A DNA stretch of 64,000 nt from contig OY282379.1 in NCBI GenBank assembly GCA_958295875.1, forward strand, positions 3,005,046 to 3,069,045, given 5' to 3'. Shown one piece after another: positions 26,715-35,533 of this stretch. How positions within the stretch are numbered: position 1 is the first letter of the stretch; every line of letters begins with the position of its first letter. The notes beneath the pieces are model-generated. The model was given only the letters and a program-made list of their open reading frames with translations. It searched no databases and was not told the DNA's origin. Made by a program: the position numbers and the translations under genes. Origin of the DNA: an uncultured Pseudomonadales bacterium. Its GTDB lineage: Bacteria; Pseudomonadota; Gammaproteobacteria; Pseudomonadales; Azotimanducaceae.

Positions 26715-29153
26715 TCAGTCCCGCTGGTTCCGCTGTTCAGCATCCCCCTCCAGCCACGGCAACAACCAAGGCCTCGGCTGCGACAGTGCTTCGGGTTCGT
26801 CAAAAATCACCCTAACGCCGCTGGCCTGCAAAGCCGGAATGTGCGTGTCGAAGGCCGCCGCGTTGAGCGGGTTGTCGCGCAGGTCGAGCGCAATCAATCC
26901 TCTCAAGCCCAGCAACGGCGAGATGTCCGTGATGGCGTTGCCGCGCAGTCCCAAATTGCGGAGCCGGCGCACGTCGGCCAATGCGGAAATGTCCTTGATC
27001 TTGTTGTTGCCCAGAAGCAGCGAGTGCAGGTTCAAGCCGGCCAAGGGGGAGAGGTCGGAAATCGAGTTGTCGGACAGGTCCAAGTGATTCAGGCTGGTCA
27101 AGCCGGCCAGCGGCGCCAAGTCTTCAATCTCGTTGCCGTTGGCCGAAAAGATCCGCAGCCTTCTTAAGCCGGCGAGGGGCGCTAGGTCGGCAATGGCGTT
27201 GCGGTTCAGGTCCAAAATCTCGATTTGCGTCAAGTTCGCTAAAGGCGAGAGGTCTCGAACGCCGTTGTCAGCCAAGTGAAGCTCCCTCAATTGGGTGAAG
27301 CCAACGAGGCCGGCGAGGGGTGCTATGTCCGTGATCGCCCCGCTCAGGTCCAGCAGCGAAAGGTTGACGAGACCTTGGAAATCGTCGCGGCGCAAAGAGG
27401 CGAGGCGTTGTCCGCGAAAAGACAACGAGGAGACGTGCTGCAAGTCCTCCTCCATCAGGGCTTCGCAGGCTTTCCCGCTCAGCTCTAGGACGATCGCATC
27501 GCGCACCGCCGGCGTGCGCTCGCAAACCGAAATCAGCGCCTCTTCCCCGGCTTGGCGCACTGCGAAGGTTTCGCCGGCAATGGACGCCACCCCGGCCCGC
27601 GCCAAGCCGCCGTTGGGTTGCGCTGCGTAGGTCACCTCGCCACTGCCGGCGTTGGCGTCGTTGCTGTGCGGGCTGATGAAGTCGCTTTGATGGTGCGCCC
27701 TCCAAGAGCAGCCGTCGCCGGTTTCAATGCGAATGTCGAAGGTGCCGCCGGCAGCCGGCATATCGACTTCCCCAGGCGACAGGGTGAAGGTGCAGCGATT
27801 GACGTGGTCGCGGAAGCTGGCCACCACATGGCGGACTTCGTTGAGGCTCTGCACCGAATGCGCTGGCCCCTGCGATTCGGTCACGGGGGTGTCCAGAGGG
27901 ACGCCGAGCGGGTCTCCGTCTGGCGACGGATGGTTTTGATCGGGGTTAGAGAAGCGGGGCAAATCGATCGGCAGCAGCCTGGCGTCGAAGCACTGAGCGG
28001 GATACGCCATGATGGTGCGCCAGCACGGGCTGGCCCCGCTGAACGCCCGTTGATTGACGTAGCCGTAGCTATAGGGGAAGACCGCAATTTTGTCGTCGGG
28101 CGAAAGCAGGCCGACGCGAATCAACTCGTCGCGCTGGGCGTGAACGACGTAGCGATCATGATTCAGGCCCATGTTGTGGCCAAGTTCGTGGGCCAACGTG
28201 GTGTCCAGCGCGCGCACACCCACCAAACTGAAGGCACTGGGCGCAAAGTCCACGGTTGGCTCCGTCATGAGCTGCGCCACACCGCCCAATCCACTTCCAA
28301 ACGTGACGATCCCGCTCACCAAGTCCGCAGCGTAGCTGTCGCGGATTTCATGTACCTCGCTCAAGAAGTCGTCAGCCGGGTCCACCAAGCGATCGATGTC
28401 GCTGACCACGGCGTCCTCGTAGCCCACTTCCGTCGCGCCCACCAGCCGCACGCGCTGGGCGACGCCGCTGGCGGCGTAGGCTTCGTTGGCAATGGCGACC
28501 ATGAGGTCCACCCTCGTCTGCAGGGGCTCCAGCCCGCGGACCACCCTGCGCGCCGCCGCCGTCCAAAAGACCAGCAGGTCGATTTGCGCGACCCCATCCT
28601 GCGCTTGCGCAGCGGACCGGCTTTTTCGCGGCGTCTGGGCGCGGCCTCCGAGCGCAGGGATCCGCGGCTCGGCCAAGGGGGGCGCGGACGCTGGGTTTAC
28701 CTTTTCGATGACATGCAGATCGGCGTCGACAGCGCGGATCCTGTAGCTGGCTTCGGGCGTCCAAACCCTGCCAGCCAGCAGGTCCCCGTTCACCACCAGC
28801 ACCACGCGGCTGCCGGGTGCATCGGCAATCCGCCCAGCCAACGAATAGCCCGACGCAGTGGCTGCGGTGCGTTCAAACACCACATGGAAGATGGCGTCAT
28901 CCAGAAGATTGAACAGCGCCGGCGCTGCAAGGCGCTGTTGGACCAGCCGCCGCGCGCGGTCGAGTTTGGCGCCATCGACCCGCACCAAGCGTTGCGGCGT
29001 CCCTAAGGGCCTGGCGGCGTCGCCATCAGCCGGCTCAGCGCCGACCACCGAGGAAAACAGGCCCTCCGGCGCCCCGGCGTTCGCGCCGCTGGCCACGAAC
29101 AGAATGCCGACCAACAACGACAGCTTCACCTCGTGCCAAACCGCCTTCCTCAC
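26715..29153 (-). CDS. Secreted metzincin zinc protease with BACON-like and leucine-rich repeat regions
   Basis: About 812 residues. GTG 29153 is chosen because GGAGG lies 5 nt upstream and it gives a clean signal peptide (VKLSLLVGILFVASGANA). ATG 29189 is an alternative. The catalytic domain has the HExxHxxGxxHD zinc motif (HELGHNMGLNHDR) and a Met-turn (CWRTIMAYPAQCF). A BACON-like beta domain follows (FTLSPGEVDMPAAGGTF to ETFAVRQAG). The last 260 residues are internalin-type LRRs with repeated xxLxLxxNxIxDLxPLAGL units. It probably acts outside the cell on proteins of a host or competitor. The combination is unusual. Confidence 0.85.
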   Translation of the reverse strand: MRKAVWHEVKLSLLVGILFVASGANAGAPEGLFSSVVGAEPADGDAARPLGTPQRLVRVDGAKLDRARRLVQQRLAAPALFNLLDDAIFHVVFERTAATASGYSLAGRIADAPGSRVVLVVNGDLLAGRVWTPEASYRIRAVDADLHVIEKVNPASAPPLAEPRIPALGGRAQTPRKSRSAAQAQDGVAQIDLLVFWTAAARRVVRGLEPLQTRVDLMVAIANEAYAASGVAQRVRLVGATEVGYEDAVVSDIDRLVDPADDFLSEVHEIRDSYAADLVSGIVTFGSGLGGVAQLMTEPTVDFAPSAFSLVGVRALDTTLAHELGHNMGLNHDRYVVHAQRDELIRVGLLSPDDKIAVFPYSYGYVNQRAFSGASPCWRTIMAYPAQCFDARLLPIDLPRFSNPDQNHPSPDGDPLGVPLDTPVTESQGPAHSVQSLNEVRHVVASFRDHVNRCTFTLSPGEVDMPAAGGTFDIRIETGDGCSWRAHHQSDFISPHSNDANAGSGEVTYAAQPNGGLARAGVASIAGETFAVRQAGEEALISVCERTPAVRDAIVLELSGKACEALMEEDLQHVSSLSFRGQRLASLRRDDFQGLVNLSLLDLSGAITDIAPLAGLVGFTQLRELHLADNGVRDLSPLANLTQIEILDLNRNAIADLAPLAGLRRLRIFSANGNEIEDLAPLAGLTSLNHLDLSDNSISDLSPLAGLNLHSLLLGNNKIKDISALADVRRLRNLGLRGNAITDISPLLGLRGLIALDLRDNPLNAAAFDTHIPALQASGVRVIFDEPEALSQPRPWLLPWLEGDAEQRNQRD

Positions 29154-29215
29154 GGCCCCTCCATGGGCTTCGGAGAGCGGACAGATCATATGCCAACAAC
29201 AGCGCAACGATTCGT

Positions 29216-31120
29216 TCAAGCCCGGTCTGGCATGGCGGTGGCGCGGGCTTCCAAGGCCGCCCAACCGCGTGTGGCTTCGCGCAGGCTTTGCTGGCGATAG
29301 AGCTCGGCGTAGCGCCCTTGTGCGGCGATGAGTTCATCGTGATTGCCGGCCTCGACGATTTCGCCGCCATGCACCACCGCGATGCGCGTGGCGTGACGCA
29401 CCGTCGAGAGCCGGTGCGCGATGACGAACGCGATGCGTCCGGCCAACACGCGCGCCAAGCCTTGCTGGATGAAGCGTTCCGTTTCCGTGTCCACGGACGA
29501 AGTGGCCTCGTCCATCACCAGCACCTGCGGGTCTGCCAAGATGGCGCGGGCAAAGGAGATGAGCTGTTTCTGGCCGGCGGAGAGCCGGCCGCCGCCTTCG
29601 CCCACGTCTGTTTGGTAGCCGTCCGGCAGCGCGGCGATGAAGTCGTGCGCGCCGGCGATGCGCGCCGCCTCAATGGTCTCGGCGTCCGTGGCGTCCAGCC
29701 TTCCATAGCGGATGTTCTCCAGAATCGGCCCGCTGAAGACATGTGCGCTCTGCATCACCATGCCGATGTTCGATTGCAGCCAGCGCAGGCTGCGCGTGCG
29801 GTAATCCATGCCATTGACGAGCACTTGGCCAGTCGTCGGCTCATAGAACCGGCACACGATGTTGACGAGGGTGCTCTTGCCGCCGCCGGTGGGCCCCACC
29901 AACGCGATGGTCTCGCCGGCTTGCGCTGTGAGGTTGACGCCCTTGAGCACGGGGTGCGCTGGGTCGTAGCCGAAGCTCACGTTCCGGAGCTCGATGCTCG
30001 ACACCTGCGCCGGGCCGCCGTCCATGGCGATTTGCCGCCGTTCGCCGGCGTTGCGCTGCGCGGCCATGGCGCGGCGCACGTCCTCTGAATCCGCGATGGC
30101 CGGCTCGGCGTCCACAAGGCTCAGAACGCGCTCGGCGGAAGCCTGCGCCATCTGCATTTCCGCGAACCAATGGCCCAACGTCTCCACCGGGTCGAAGAAG
30201 TGGCGCACATAGGCCATGAAGGCGACCAGCGTGCCGACGGTCAGCGGGGCGTAGTACACGTCGATGCCGCCCACCAAGAGCACCATGCCGATGGCGAGGC
30301 TCGCCAAGGTGGTGACGATGGGCAGGTAGACGGCAGCCAAGGTCATGTTGGTGACGGAGGCGCCGAACATGCGCCCGGTGAGGCCGCGAAAATCCTCCAA
30401 GTTGGCGTCTTCGCGCACGAATGCCTTGCTGGTGAGCACGCCCATGATGGCTTCGTTGTAGGCGCCGGTGATGCGCGAATTGGCGCGCCGCACTTCGCGG
30501 GCGCTCCCCAGGATGTGGCGGCGGAACTTGAGCGACACCCAGTACAGCACCGGCAACACTGCGAGCGTCACCAGCGCGAGCTGCCAGTTGATTAGCAGCA
30601 TTGCGACGGTGATGCCAAGCATCAACGCGCTGCCCCAGATGAGGTCCATGAAGCCCCACGCCAAGATGTTGGACAAGCGCTCGCAGTCTGCGGTCATGCG
30701 CGCCATCAGCCAGCCCACGGGTCGGTAGTCGTAGAAGGAAAACGACAGCCGCTGCAGGTTCTTGAAGGCGTCCGCGCGGATGTCGTGGCTCACATAGCAG
30801 CGGATTTTGCCGGCGCCGGCGATGAAGCCACCCACGGAGAGGCACAGCACCACGGTGCAGATGAAGTAGTAGAAGCCCCACCGCCAAAGGTTGGCGTCTG
30901 CGCCGTTGGCCTCGATGTCGTCCAGCACGCCCTTGGTGATGAGCGGGTAGAGCGTTTCCACCACCGCCGGCACCAAACTGCAGCAGCCCAACAGCACCAG
31001 GTCGCGCTTGTGGTTCGCCGCGTAGCCGAAGAGCCGCTTCCACAGGTGCGTTTGCACGCGCGCCGCGGCGCGCTGCTCGTCGATGCCGTCTTGGTAGTTG
31101 TCGTCGTCGTAGTCAGTCAT
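29216..31120 (-). CDS. ABC exporter half-transporter (MdlB-like), canonical ATPase site
   Basis: 634 residues: N-terminal six-helix permease domain (LVLLGCCSLVPAVVETLYPL and others), then a nucleotide-binding domain with Walker A GPTGGGKSTL, signature LSAGQKQ and Walker B VLVMDEATSSVD with the catalytic Glu intact. It starts 26 bp after the stop of the partner gene, so the two form a heterodimeric exporter of the MdlAB / LmrCD type. Substrates are typically drugs, lipids or peptides. No C39 peptidase domain is present, so it is not a leader-cleaving transporter for the precursor array. Confidence 0.9.
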   Translation of the reverse strand: MTDYDDDNYQDGIDEQRAAARVQTHLWKRLFGYAANHKRDLVLLGCCSLVPAVVETLYPLITKGVLDDIEANGADANLWRWGFYYFICTVVLCLSVGGFIAGAGKIRCYVSHDIRADAFKNLQRLSFSFYDYRPVGWLMARMTADCERLSNILAWGFMDLIWGSALMLGITVAMLLINWQLALVTLAVLPVLYWVSLKFRRHILGSAREVRRANSRITGAYNEAIMGVLTSKAFVREDANLEDFRGLTGRMFGASVTNMTLAAVYLPIVTTLASLAIGMVLLVGGIDVYYAPLTVGTLVAFMAYVRHFFDPVETLGHWFAEMQMAQASAERVLSLVDAEPAIADSEDVRRAMAAQRNAGERRQIAMDGGPAQVSSIELRNVSFGYDPAHPVLKGVNLTAQAGETIALVGPTGGGKSTLVNIVCRFYEPTTGQVLVNGMDYRTRSLRWLQSNIGMVMQSAHVFSGPILENIRYGRLDATDAETIEAARIAGAHDFIAALPDGYQTDVGEGGGRLSAGQKQLISFARAILADPQVLVMDEATSSVDTETERFIQQGLARVLAGRIAFVIAHRLSTVRHATRIAVVHGGEIVEAGNHDELIAAQGRYAELYRQQSLREATRGWAALEARATAMPDRA

Positions 31121-31146
31121 GTCCTGTCAGCCTTGTGCGCTGCGCG

Positions 31147-32967
31147 TCAGCTCGCTGCGGAGCTAGCCTTCAAGTCCGCCGCGATGGCGGCGTCGAGCTC
31201 GCCTTGGATTTCGCAAAGGCGCCGATACGGGCCGATCTCCCGCGCCAGCGCCTCGTGGGTGCCGCTCTGCACGAGGCGGCCCCGGTCCAGCACCAGGATG
31301 CGGTCCGCATGGGTCACGGTGGACAGCCGGTGGGCGATGACGATGGTGGTGTGGCGGCCGCGCCGCCGCGCCAGCGCATCGAGAATCTGTCGCTCGGTGC
31401 CCGTGTCCACGGCGGACAGCGAATCATCCAGCACCAACACTGGCGGATCCTTCAGCAGCGCCCGCGCCAAGGCGACGCGCTGGCGCTGGCCGCCAGAGAG
31501 CGTGACGCCGCGTTCTCCCACCAAAGCGTCATAGCCGTCGGCGAAGCCCATGATGGATTCATGCACGGCGGCGTCCTGCGCTGCGGCCACCAAATGGTCG
31601 AACGGCGCATCCGCGCGCGCCACGCGCAGGTTGTCCGCCACGCTCTTGGAGTAGAGGAAGGGTTCCTGCAGCACCACGCCGATCTGCCGTCGCAGCCACT
31701 TGCGGTCGATGTGTTGGATTTCCGTGCCGTCGAGGCACACGGAGCCGCCTTGATAGGGGTAGAGCCGCAGCAACACGCGAATGAGGCTCGATTTCCCGGA
31801 GCCGGGGGCGCCGACGAGGCCGATGGTCTCCCCAGCGGCAATGTGCAGGGAGATGCCCTGCAGCACCGGTTCGTTCTCCGCGTAGTGGAAGTGCAGGTTG
31901 TCGATGCGCAGGTCGCCCTTGGCGCGGCCGGACAGCGGCGCCGGCGCGGCGCTCTCCTCCGGCGTCGTCAGGATGTGGTCGATGCGCGTGAGGGCCACCA
32001 CCGCCTTGCCGCTGTCCGTCAACACGCGCCCCAGTTGCCGCACCGGCCAGATCGCCATGCTGACGTAAGTGGTGAAGGCGAAGAAGTCGCCCACGCTGAT
32101 GCGCCCGTCGATGACCATGAAGCCGCCGGCGATGAGCACTAGGCCGATTTGCATGAGGGCGAAGAAATCCGCGATGCCCCAGTACCAGCCCATCAGCCGG
32201 CTGAGCCAGTAGTAGTTGTCGCGGAAGGCGCGAATCTTCTCGCCGAAACGGCCGATCTCATAATCCTGCCGGGCAAAGGCGCGCACTACGCGGATGCCCG
32301 TCAAGTTCTCTTGGAGCACGGTGGTCATCGCGCCCTCGGAGCGATCCGTGATTTCGAATACCCGCTTCACCTTGGAGAAGAAGATGTACGCGCCCAAGAC
32401 CAGAAACGGCATCAGCGAGATGGAGAGCCACGCGAGCTCGGCATTGAGCCAAAACAAGATCGGCAGCATGGTGCAGACGAGCAGGATGGCGCGGCCCATC
32501 TCCACGACATCCGCAGACAGGAAGACGCGCACCGTCTCCACGTCTGAGCTGCACCGCTGCACGAGGTCGCCCGTGTCTGCGCCGTCGAAGAACTCGGCGC
32601 GGACGTGATGCAGGCGTCGATACAACTCCTCGCGCAGGTGGCGGCAGATGGCTTCGGACGCGATGGCAGTCCAGCGTCCGCGCAGGTACAGGAATACGCC
32701 GCCCGCCGCGGTCAGCAGCACGCTGGCCAACGCCGACACGGCCAGATGCGCGATGTGGGGTTCGTCGGCGCCCAAGCGTTCCGTCAGCGCGACGAGGACG
32801 GGCATGCCGGCCGACAAATCCCGGGAGTGCGCCACGTCGATGGCGTACTTGCCGATGAGGGGCGCCGCGAACATGAAGACGTTGGTGGCCGCCATGGCCA
32901 ACATCGCGCTGCCGTAAAGGAGCCGTTGCCCTTGGGTGATGGCCCAGAGGTCTTTGCCGATGGTCAT
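31147..32967 (-). CDS. ABC exporter half-transporter (MdlA-like), degenerate ATPase site
   Basis: 606 residues: permease domain then a nucleotide-binding domain with GAPGSGKSSL, LSGGQRQ and VLVLDDSLSAVD. The residue after Walker B is Asp instead of the catalytic Glu, which is typical of one half of heterodimeric exporters with an asymmetric ATP site. First gene of the operon; partner gene follows after 26 bp. No peptidase domain. Confidence 0.9.
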   Translation of the reverse strand: MTIGKDLWAITQGQRLLYGSAMLAMAATNVFMFAAPLIGKYAIDVAHSRDLSAGMPVLVALTERLGADEPHIAHLAVSALASVLLTAAGGVFLYLRGRWTAIASEAICRHLREELYRRLHHVRAEFFDGADTGDLVQRCSSDVETVRVFLSADVVEMGRAILLVCTMLPILFWLNAELAWLSISLMPFLVLGAYIFFSKVKRVFEITDRSEGAMTTVLQENLTGIRVVRAFARQDYEIGRFGEKIRAFRDNYYWLSRLMGWYWGIADFFALMQIGLVLIAGGFMVIDGRISVGDFFAFTTYVSMAIWPVRQLGRVLTDSGKAVVALTRIDHILTTPEESAAPAPLSGRAKGDLRIDNLHFHYAENEPVLQGISLHIAAGETIGLVGAPGSGKSSLIRVLLRLYPYQGGSVCLDGTEIQHIDRKWLRRQIGVVLQEPFLYSKSVADNLRVARADAPFDHLVAAAQDAAVHESIMGFADGYDALVGERGVTLSGGQRQRVALARALLKDPPVLVLDDSLSAVDTGTERQILDALARRRGRHTTIVIAHRLSTVTHADRILVLDRGRLVQSGTHEALAREIGPYRRLCEIQGELDAAIAADLKASSAAS

Positions 32968-33334
32968 TCTCTTTGTTCCAACACGGATGCACCGCCCCGA
33001 TGGTGGGCATCACACTGGCATTTTGATTTTGCGGCCATCATCCACGGCGGCGCTTGGGCCGCGGGATGTTGCGCCTGCCGGCGGATTCGGTGGAAGAGAA
33101 CCCAGACGCCTGCCTAGGCGCCACGGGCCGATTGCTTCTGCCTACTTAGCCTTGGGCCTTAGGCCGCAGTTCAAGGACAATGTCGAATCGCACTTTTGGA
33201 TCTCCTGCCGGTGTTGGAGATGGTGCGCATCATACGCCGTTGCGGAGAAAGGGCAAGCGACGCCCGACCCACCGTCGACCTGAGGCTACCATCAGGGTAC
33301 AGTCACGCCTCGACAATGGCACCGGAGACGGGCG
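32968..33334. other. 367-bp divergent intergenic region
   Basis: Lies between the ABC exporter (minus) and the hydrophobic-protein gene (plus), so it must hold both promoters. I see no conserved frame, repeat or convincing -35/-10 pair. Composition becomes less GC-rich here, marking the left edge of the 33-36.8 kb island. Confidence 0.4.
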
Positions 33335-33670
33335 ATGCCTGAGCAGACAGACGACGGAGCGACTAAGGTTGTCAGCGGCGTTGCCAAGCTGGCCAGTAGC
33401 GCAATCGGTGGCGTGGCGTTGCCGGGGGCTGTCTATGCCGCGGCCGCCGCGTTTGGAACGGCCAGCACCGGCACCGCCATCAGCACGTTGAGTGGCGCAG
33501 CTGCGGTGAGCGCGACCACCGCCCTAGTCGGCTTTGGCAGTGTGGCCACTGGCGGTGTGGTGCTTGGCGGGCTCGCTGTCGCTGGCGCGTGGATGTGCCG
33601 GAAGCCCGGCGGCAAGCTCGGCGGGAAGGTCCTCAGTGCCGCCCGCCGCGTCCAAGCTGAGAAGGCCTGA
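33335..33670 (+). CDS. Small Ala/Gly-rich hydrophobic protein
   Basis: 111 residues. The centre (about 20-90) is one long Ala/Gly/Val/Thr-rich hydrophobic tract (GGVALPGAVYAAAAAFGTAS, VGFGSVATGGVVLGGLAVAG) with few charges, followed by a basic tail (GGKVLSAARRVQAEKA). It could form a helical hairpin in the membrane, as in colicin-type or bacteriocin-like pore or translocation segments. No family recognised. An HNH nuclease gene follows after 10 bp; the two are probably one unit. Confidence 0.65.
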   Translation: MPEQTDDGATKVVSGVAKLASSAIGGVALPGAVYAAAAAFGTASTGTAISTLSGAAAVSATTALVGFGSVATGGVVLGGLAVAGAWMCRKPGGKLGGKVLSAARRVQAEKA

Positions 33671-33680
33671 GACGTCGCGC

Positions 33681-34223
33681 ATGGGCATCCGCGAGTTTCT
33701 CTCCGATGTGCCCATTGTCGGTGAACTGTTGGATATGGCAGAAATTGCCGATGGCGTTGCCGAAATGGCAGCGGGTGCGGCGGCCGAGGGATATGCCGCA
33801 TTGCGGGAGAAGATGGAGTGGGTCGAAGTGGCAGACGGCATGGATACCCGAACGGCGATGTTGGCTGAGGCATCCGAAGTTCCCCCGGTCCTCGGCGACG
33901 ATGGCGAGATCGCTGCTGGGCTGTGGACGGACCCTTACACTGGCTTCAGTTCATCCGATCCGGGAGATTTCGAAATCGATCACCGCGTGCCCTTCAAAGC
34001 CGTCGCCGATGCGGTGCCGGGCTTTGCCGACCTTCCCCTCGATGAACAATTGGCTCACTACAACGATCCCGACAACCTGCAAGTGCTCCATGACGGGCAT
34101 AACGCATCAAAGGGAGATGCGCTGCCGGGCGACTACGCCGAGAGGATCGACGACTCTTCGATACGGGCGAGATTCTTGAACGACTGCAGCCGCTACATGG
34201 GCAAGCTCGGCATACAACTCTAG
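33681..34223 (+). CDS. HNH-nuclease-like protein, possible toxin or effector
   Basis: 180 residues. The N-terminus (FLSDVPIVGELLDMAEIADG) is helical. The C-terminal half carries an HNH fold: FEIDHRVPFKAV, then NPDN-like YNDPDNLQVLHDGHNASKGD, giving the paired histidines, Asn and final His/Lys of a metal-dependent DNase. Linked to an upstream hydrophobic protein, it could be a colicin- or phage-type nuclease effector. No immunity gene is obvious downstream (the next gene is on the opposite strand). Start ATG 33681. Confidence 0.72.
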   Translation: MGIREFLSDVPIVGELLDMAEIADGVAEMAAGAAAEGYAALREKMEWVEVADGMDTRTAMLAEASEVPPVLGDDGEIAAGLWTDPYTGFSSSDPGDFEIDHRVPFKAVADAVPGFADLPLDEQLAHYNDPDNLQVLHDGHNASKGDALPGDYAERIDDSSIRARFLNDCSRYMGKLGIQL

Positions 34224-34378
34224 GGCATTCACCATCGCTATGGTCGGCGACTACAGCCCAACTCGCGTAGCGAGGGTTGCGAAGATGCCCGAAAGGGGTG
34301 CCTAGTTCTGCTCGTAGCAAGTTGCACGAAAACGACACCGGCCGTTCCACCCTTATCTCGATGGAATATCCGAAGAGA

Positions 34379-35530
34379 TCACTCAGACGGATCGGGTCTC
34401 ACGAGTATCATCGCCTCATAGGGGTTTTGCCAATCATCTATCGATCTCACTAGAACGCAGCACCCTTTGCGCCCGGTGCTGTCGAATATCTCCGCCGTCA
34501 ACCGTTTGGCGCGGTCTATACTCTCGCTACGTAGCTCTTCTGGGAACAGATAAAACACAACGACCGCCTTATGCATCTCGGGTGGTTGGACGACCAAGGA
34601 GCACTTGTGCCCTCTTTGGCGCCACTTCCTCCGAACGTGCTTCCTCAGTTTGCTCAGCTTTCGTTCAACAACCTTCTGCTGCTCATAGTCTGCGCAACTC
34701 AACAGGTAGCGGCCCACTGTCGTCCATCCTTGCGGCGTTTCCGCGAAGAGTTTCTCAAGGGCACTGCGAAATAGGGGTCGTAGACACGGCGTCGGTTTCT
34801 GTGGTACAAACCCAGCGTCACGAGCGTTATAGAATCTATCGATCACTTCCGACGAATTGGCGAAAATGAGCAAATCGGATTTCCTCGCCGGTGCCTGATT
34901 CATGTTTAGCACGTTATGAAGATAGGCACCCAATAGGTCAAGCTCATCCGCCACTATCCTATATCGCTTCTGCAGGAAGTATCTTTCATGCAGGTAGTGA
35001 AATGTGAAAATAGGATTATCGAGAATCTGAATGACGTGTCTGAGATCATGAATAGTCATGGTCACTGGAAGGGCATGATCTTTTGAAATCCATTTGGCCG
35101 TTCTGAGTACTTCCTCAGCCGTGCAAATGAAAGAGAAATCATCCAAAGTAATCGACAGCCTTATGACAAGATCGACATCAAGGGCACGGACTCCCAGACG
35201 ACGACATATCGCCTGGGAGTCGTGATCGCCCTTCTTTGCCCCTTCGATTAGCGCCGATAGTCTGGCGGATTGCAACGACGGGTCTAGTATCACCTTCTCA
35301 ACTAGGCGCTTGAGGCTACCAGGGGCCGCCCTTAACGCCTGTAGCGTCAACCGCGAGGACTTCGCCTCGACAATAAGCAGCGTCCGATCAAGAGACATAA
35401 GGCAGTCGGTCTCGAACACCGAGCCTCCCCAGGACCATTTGACGTTCTCATCAATCCTTGCATGGGGTGCTAGTTGCCTCAAAACCCTGGGAATCTCACC
35501 CTCAAGATATTCAGATCTCCTTCGATCCAA
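34379..35530 (-). CDS. PD-(D/E)XK-type nuclease part of an interrupted gene (downstream half)
   Basis: 383 residues after an in-frame amber codon. The nuclease signature is VFETDCLMSLD followed by LLIVEAKSSRLTLQ (D ... E-x-K). The following ALRAAPGSLKRLVEK is also typical of such bacterial nuclease-domain proteins. The only start is TTG 35530, with an AGGAG directly abutting it, too close for good initiation. It is in the same frame as the upstream 361-residue reading frame, separated only by TAG GAG. The region is less GC-rich than the rest of the window, suggesting recent acquisition. Possibly a defence-type nuclease. Confidence 0.65.
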   Translation of the reverse strand: MDRRRSEYLEGEIPRVLRQLAPHARIDENVKWSWGGSVFETDCLMSLDRTLLIVEAKSSRLTLQALRAAPGSLKRLVEKVILDPSLQSARLSALIEGAKKGDHDSQAICRRLGVRALDVDLVIRLSITLDDFSFICTAEEVLRTAKWISKDHALPVTMTIHDLRHVIQILDNPIFTFHYLHERYFLQKRYRIVADELDLLGAYLHNVLNMNQAPARKSDLLIFANSSEVIDRFYNARDAGFVPQKPTPCLRPLFRSALEKLFAETPQGWTTVGRYLLSCADYEQQKVVERKLSKLRKHVRRKWRQRGHKCSLVVQPPEMHKAVVVFYLFPEELRSESIDRAKRLTAEIFDSTGRKGCCVLVRSIDDWQNPYEAMILVRPDPSE

Positions 35531-35533
35531 CTC

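Noticed and set aside
25207..27087. 626-residue plus-strand frame across the esterase and protease genes
   Set aside because: It spans parts of two unrelated genes on the other strand and has no recognisable domain or codon bias of its own.
29216..32967. ABC exporter pair as the transporter for the precursor peptides
   Set aside because: Neither half has the N-terminal C39 peptidase domain, and the genes are 20 kb away with other genes between.
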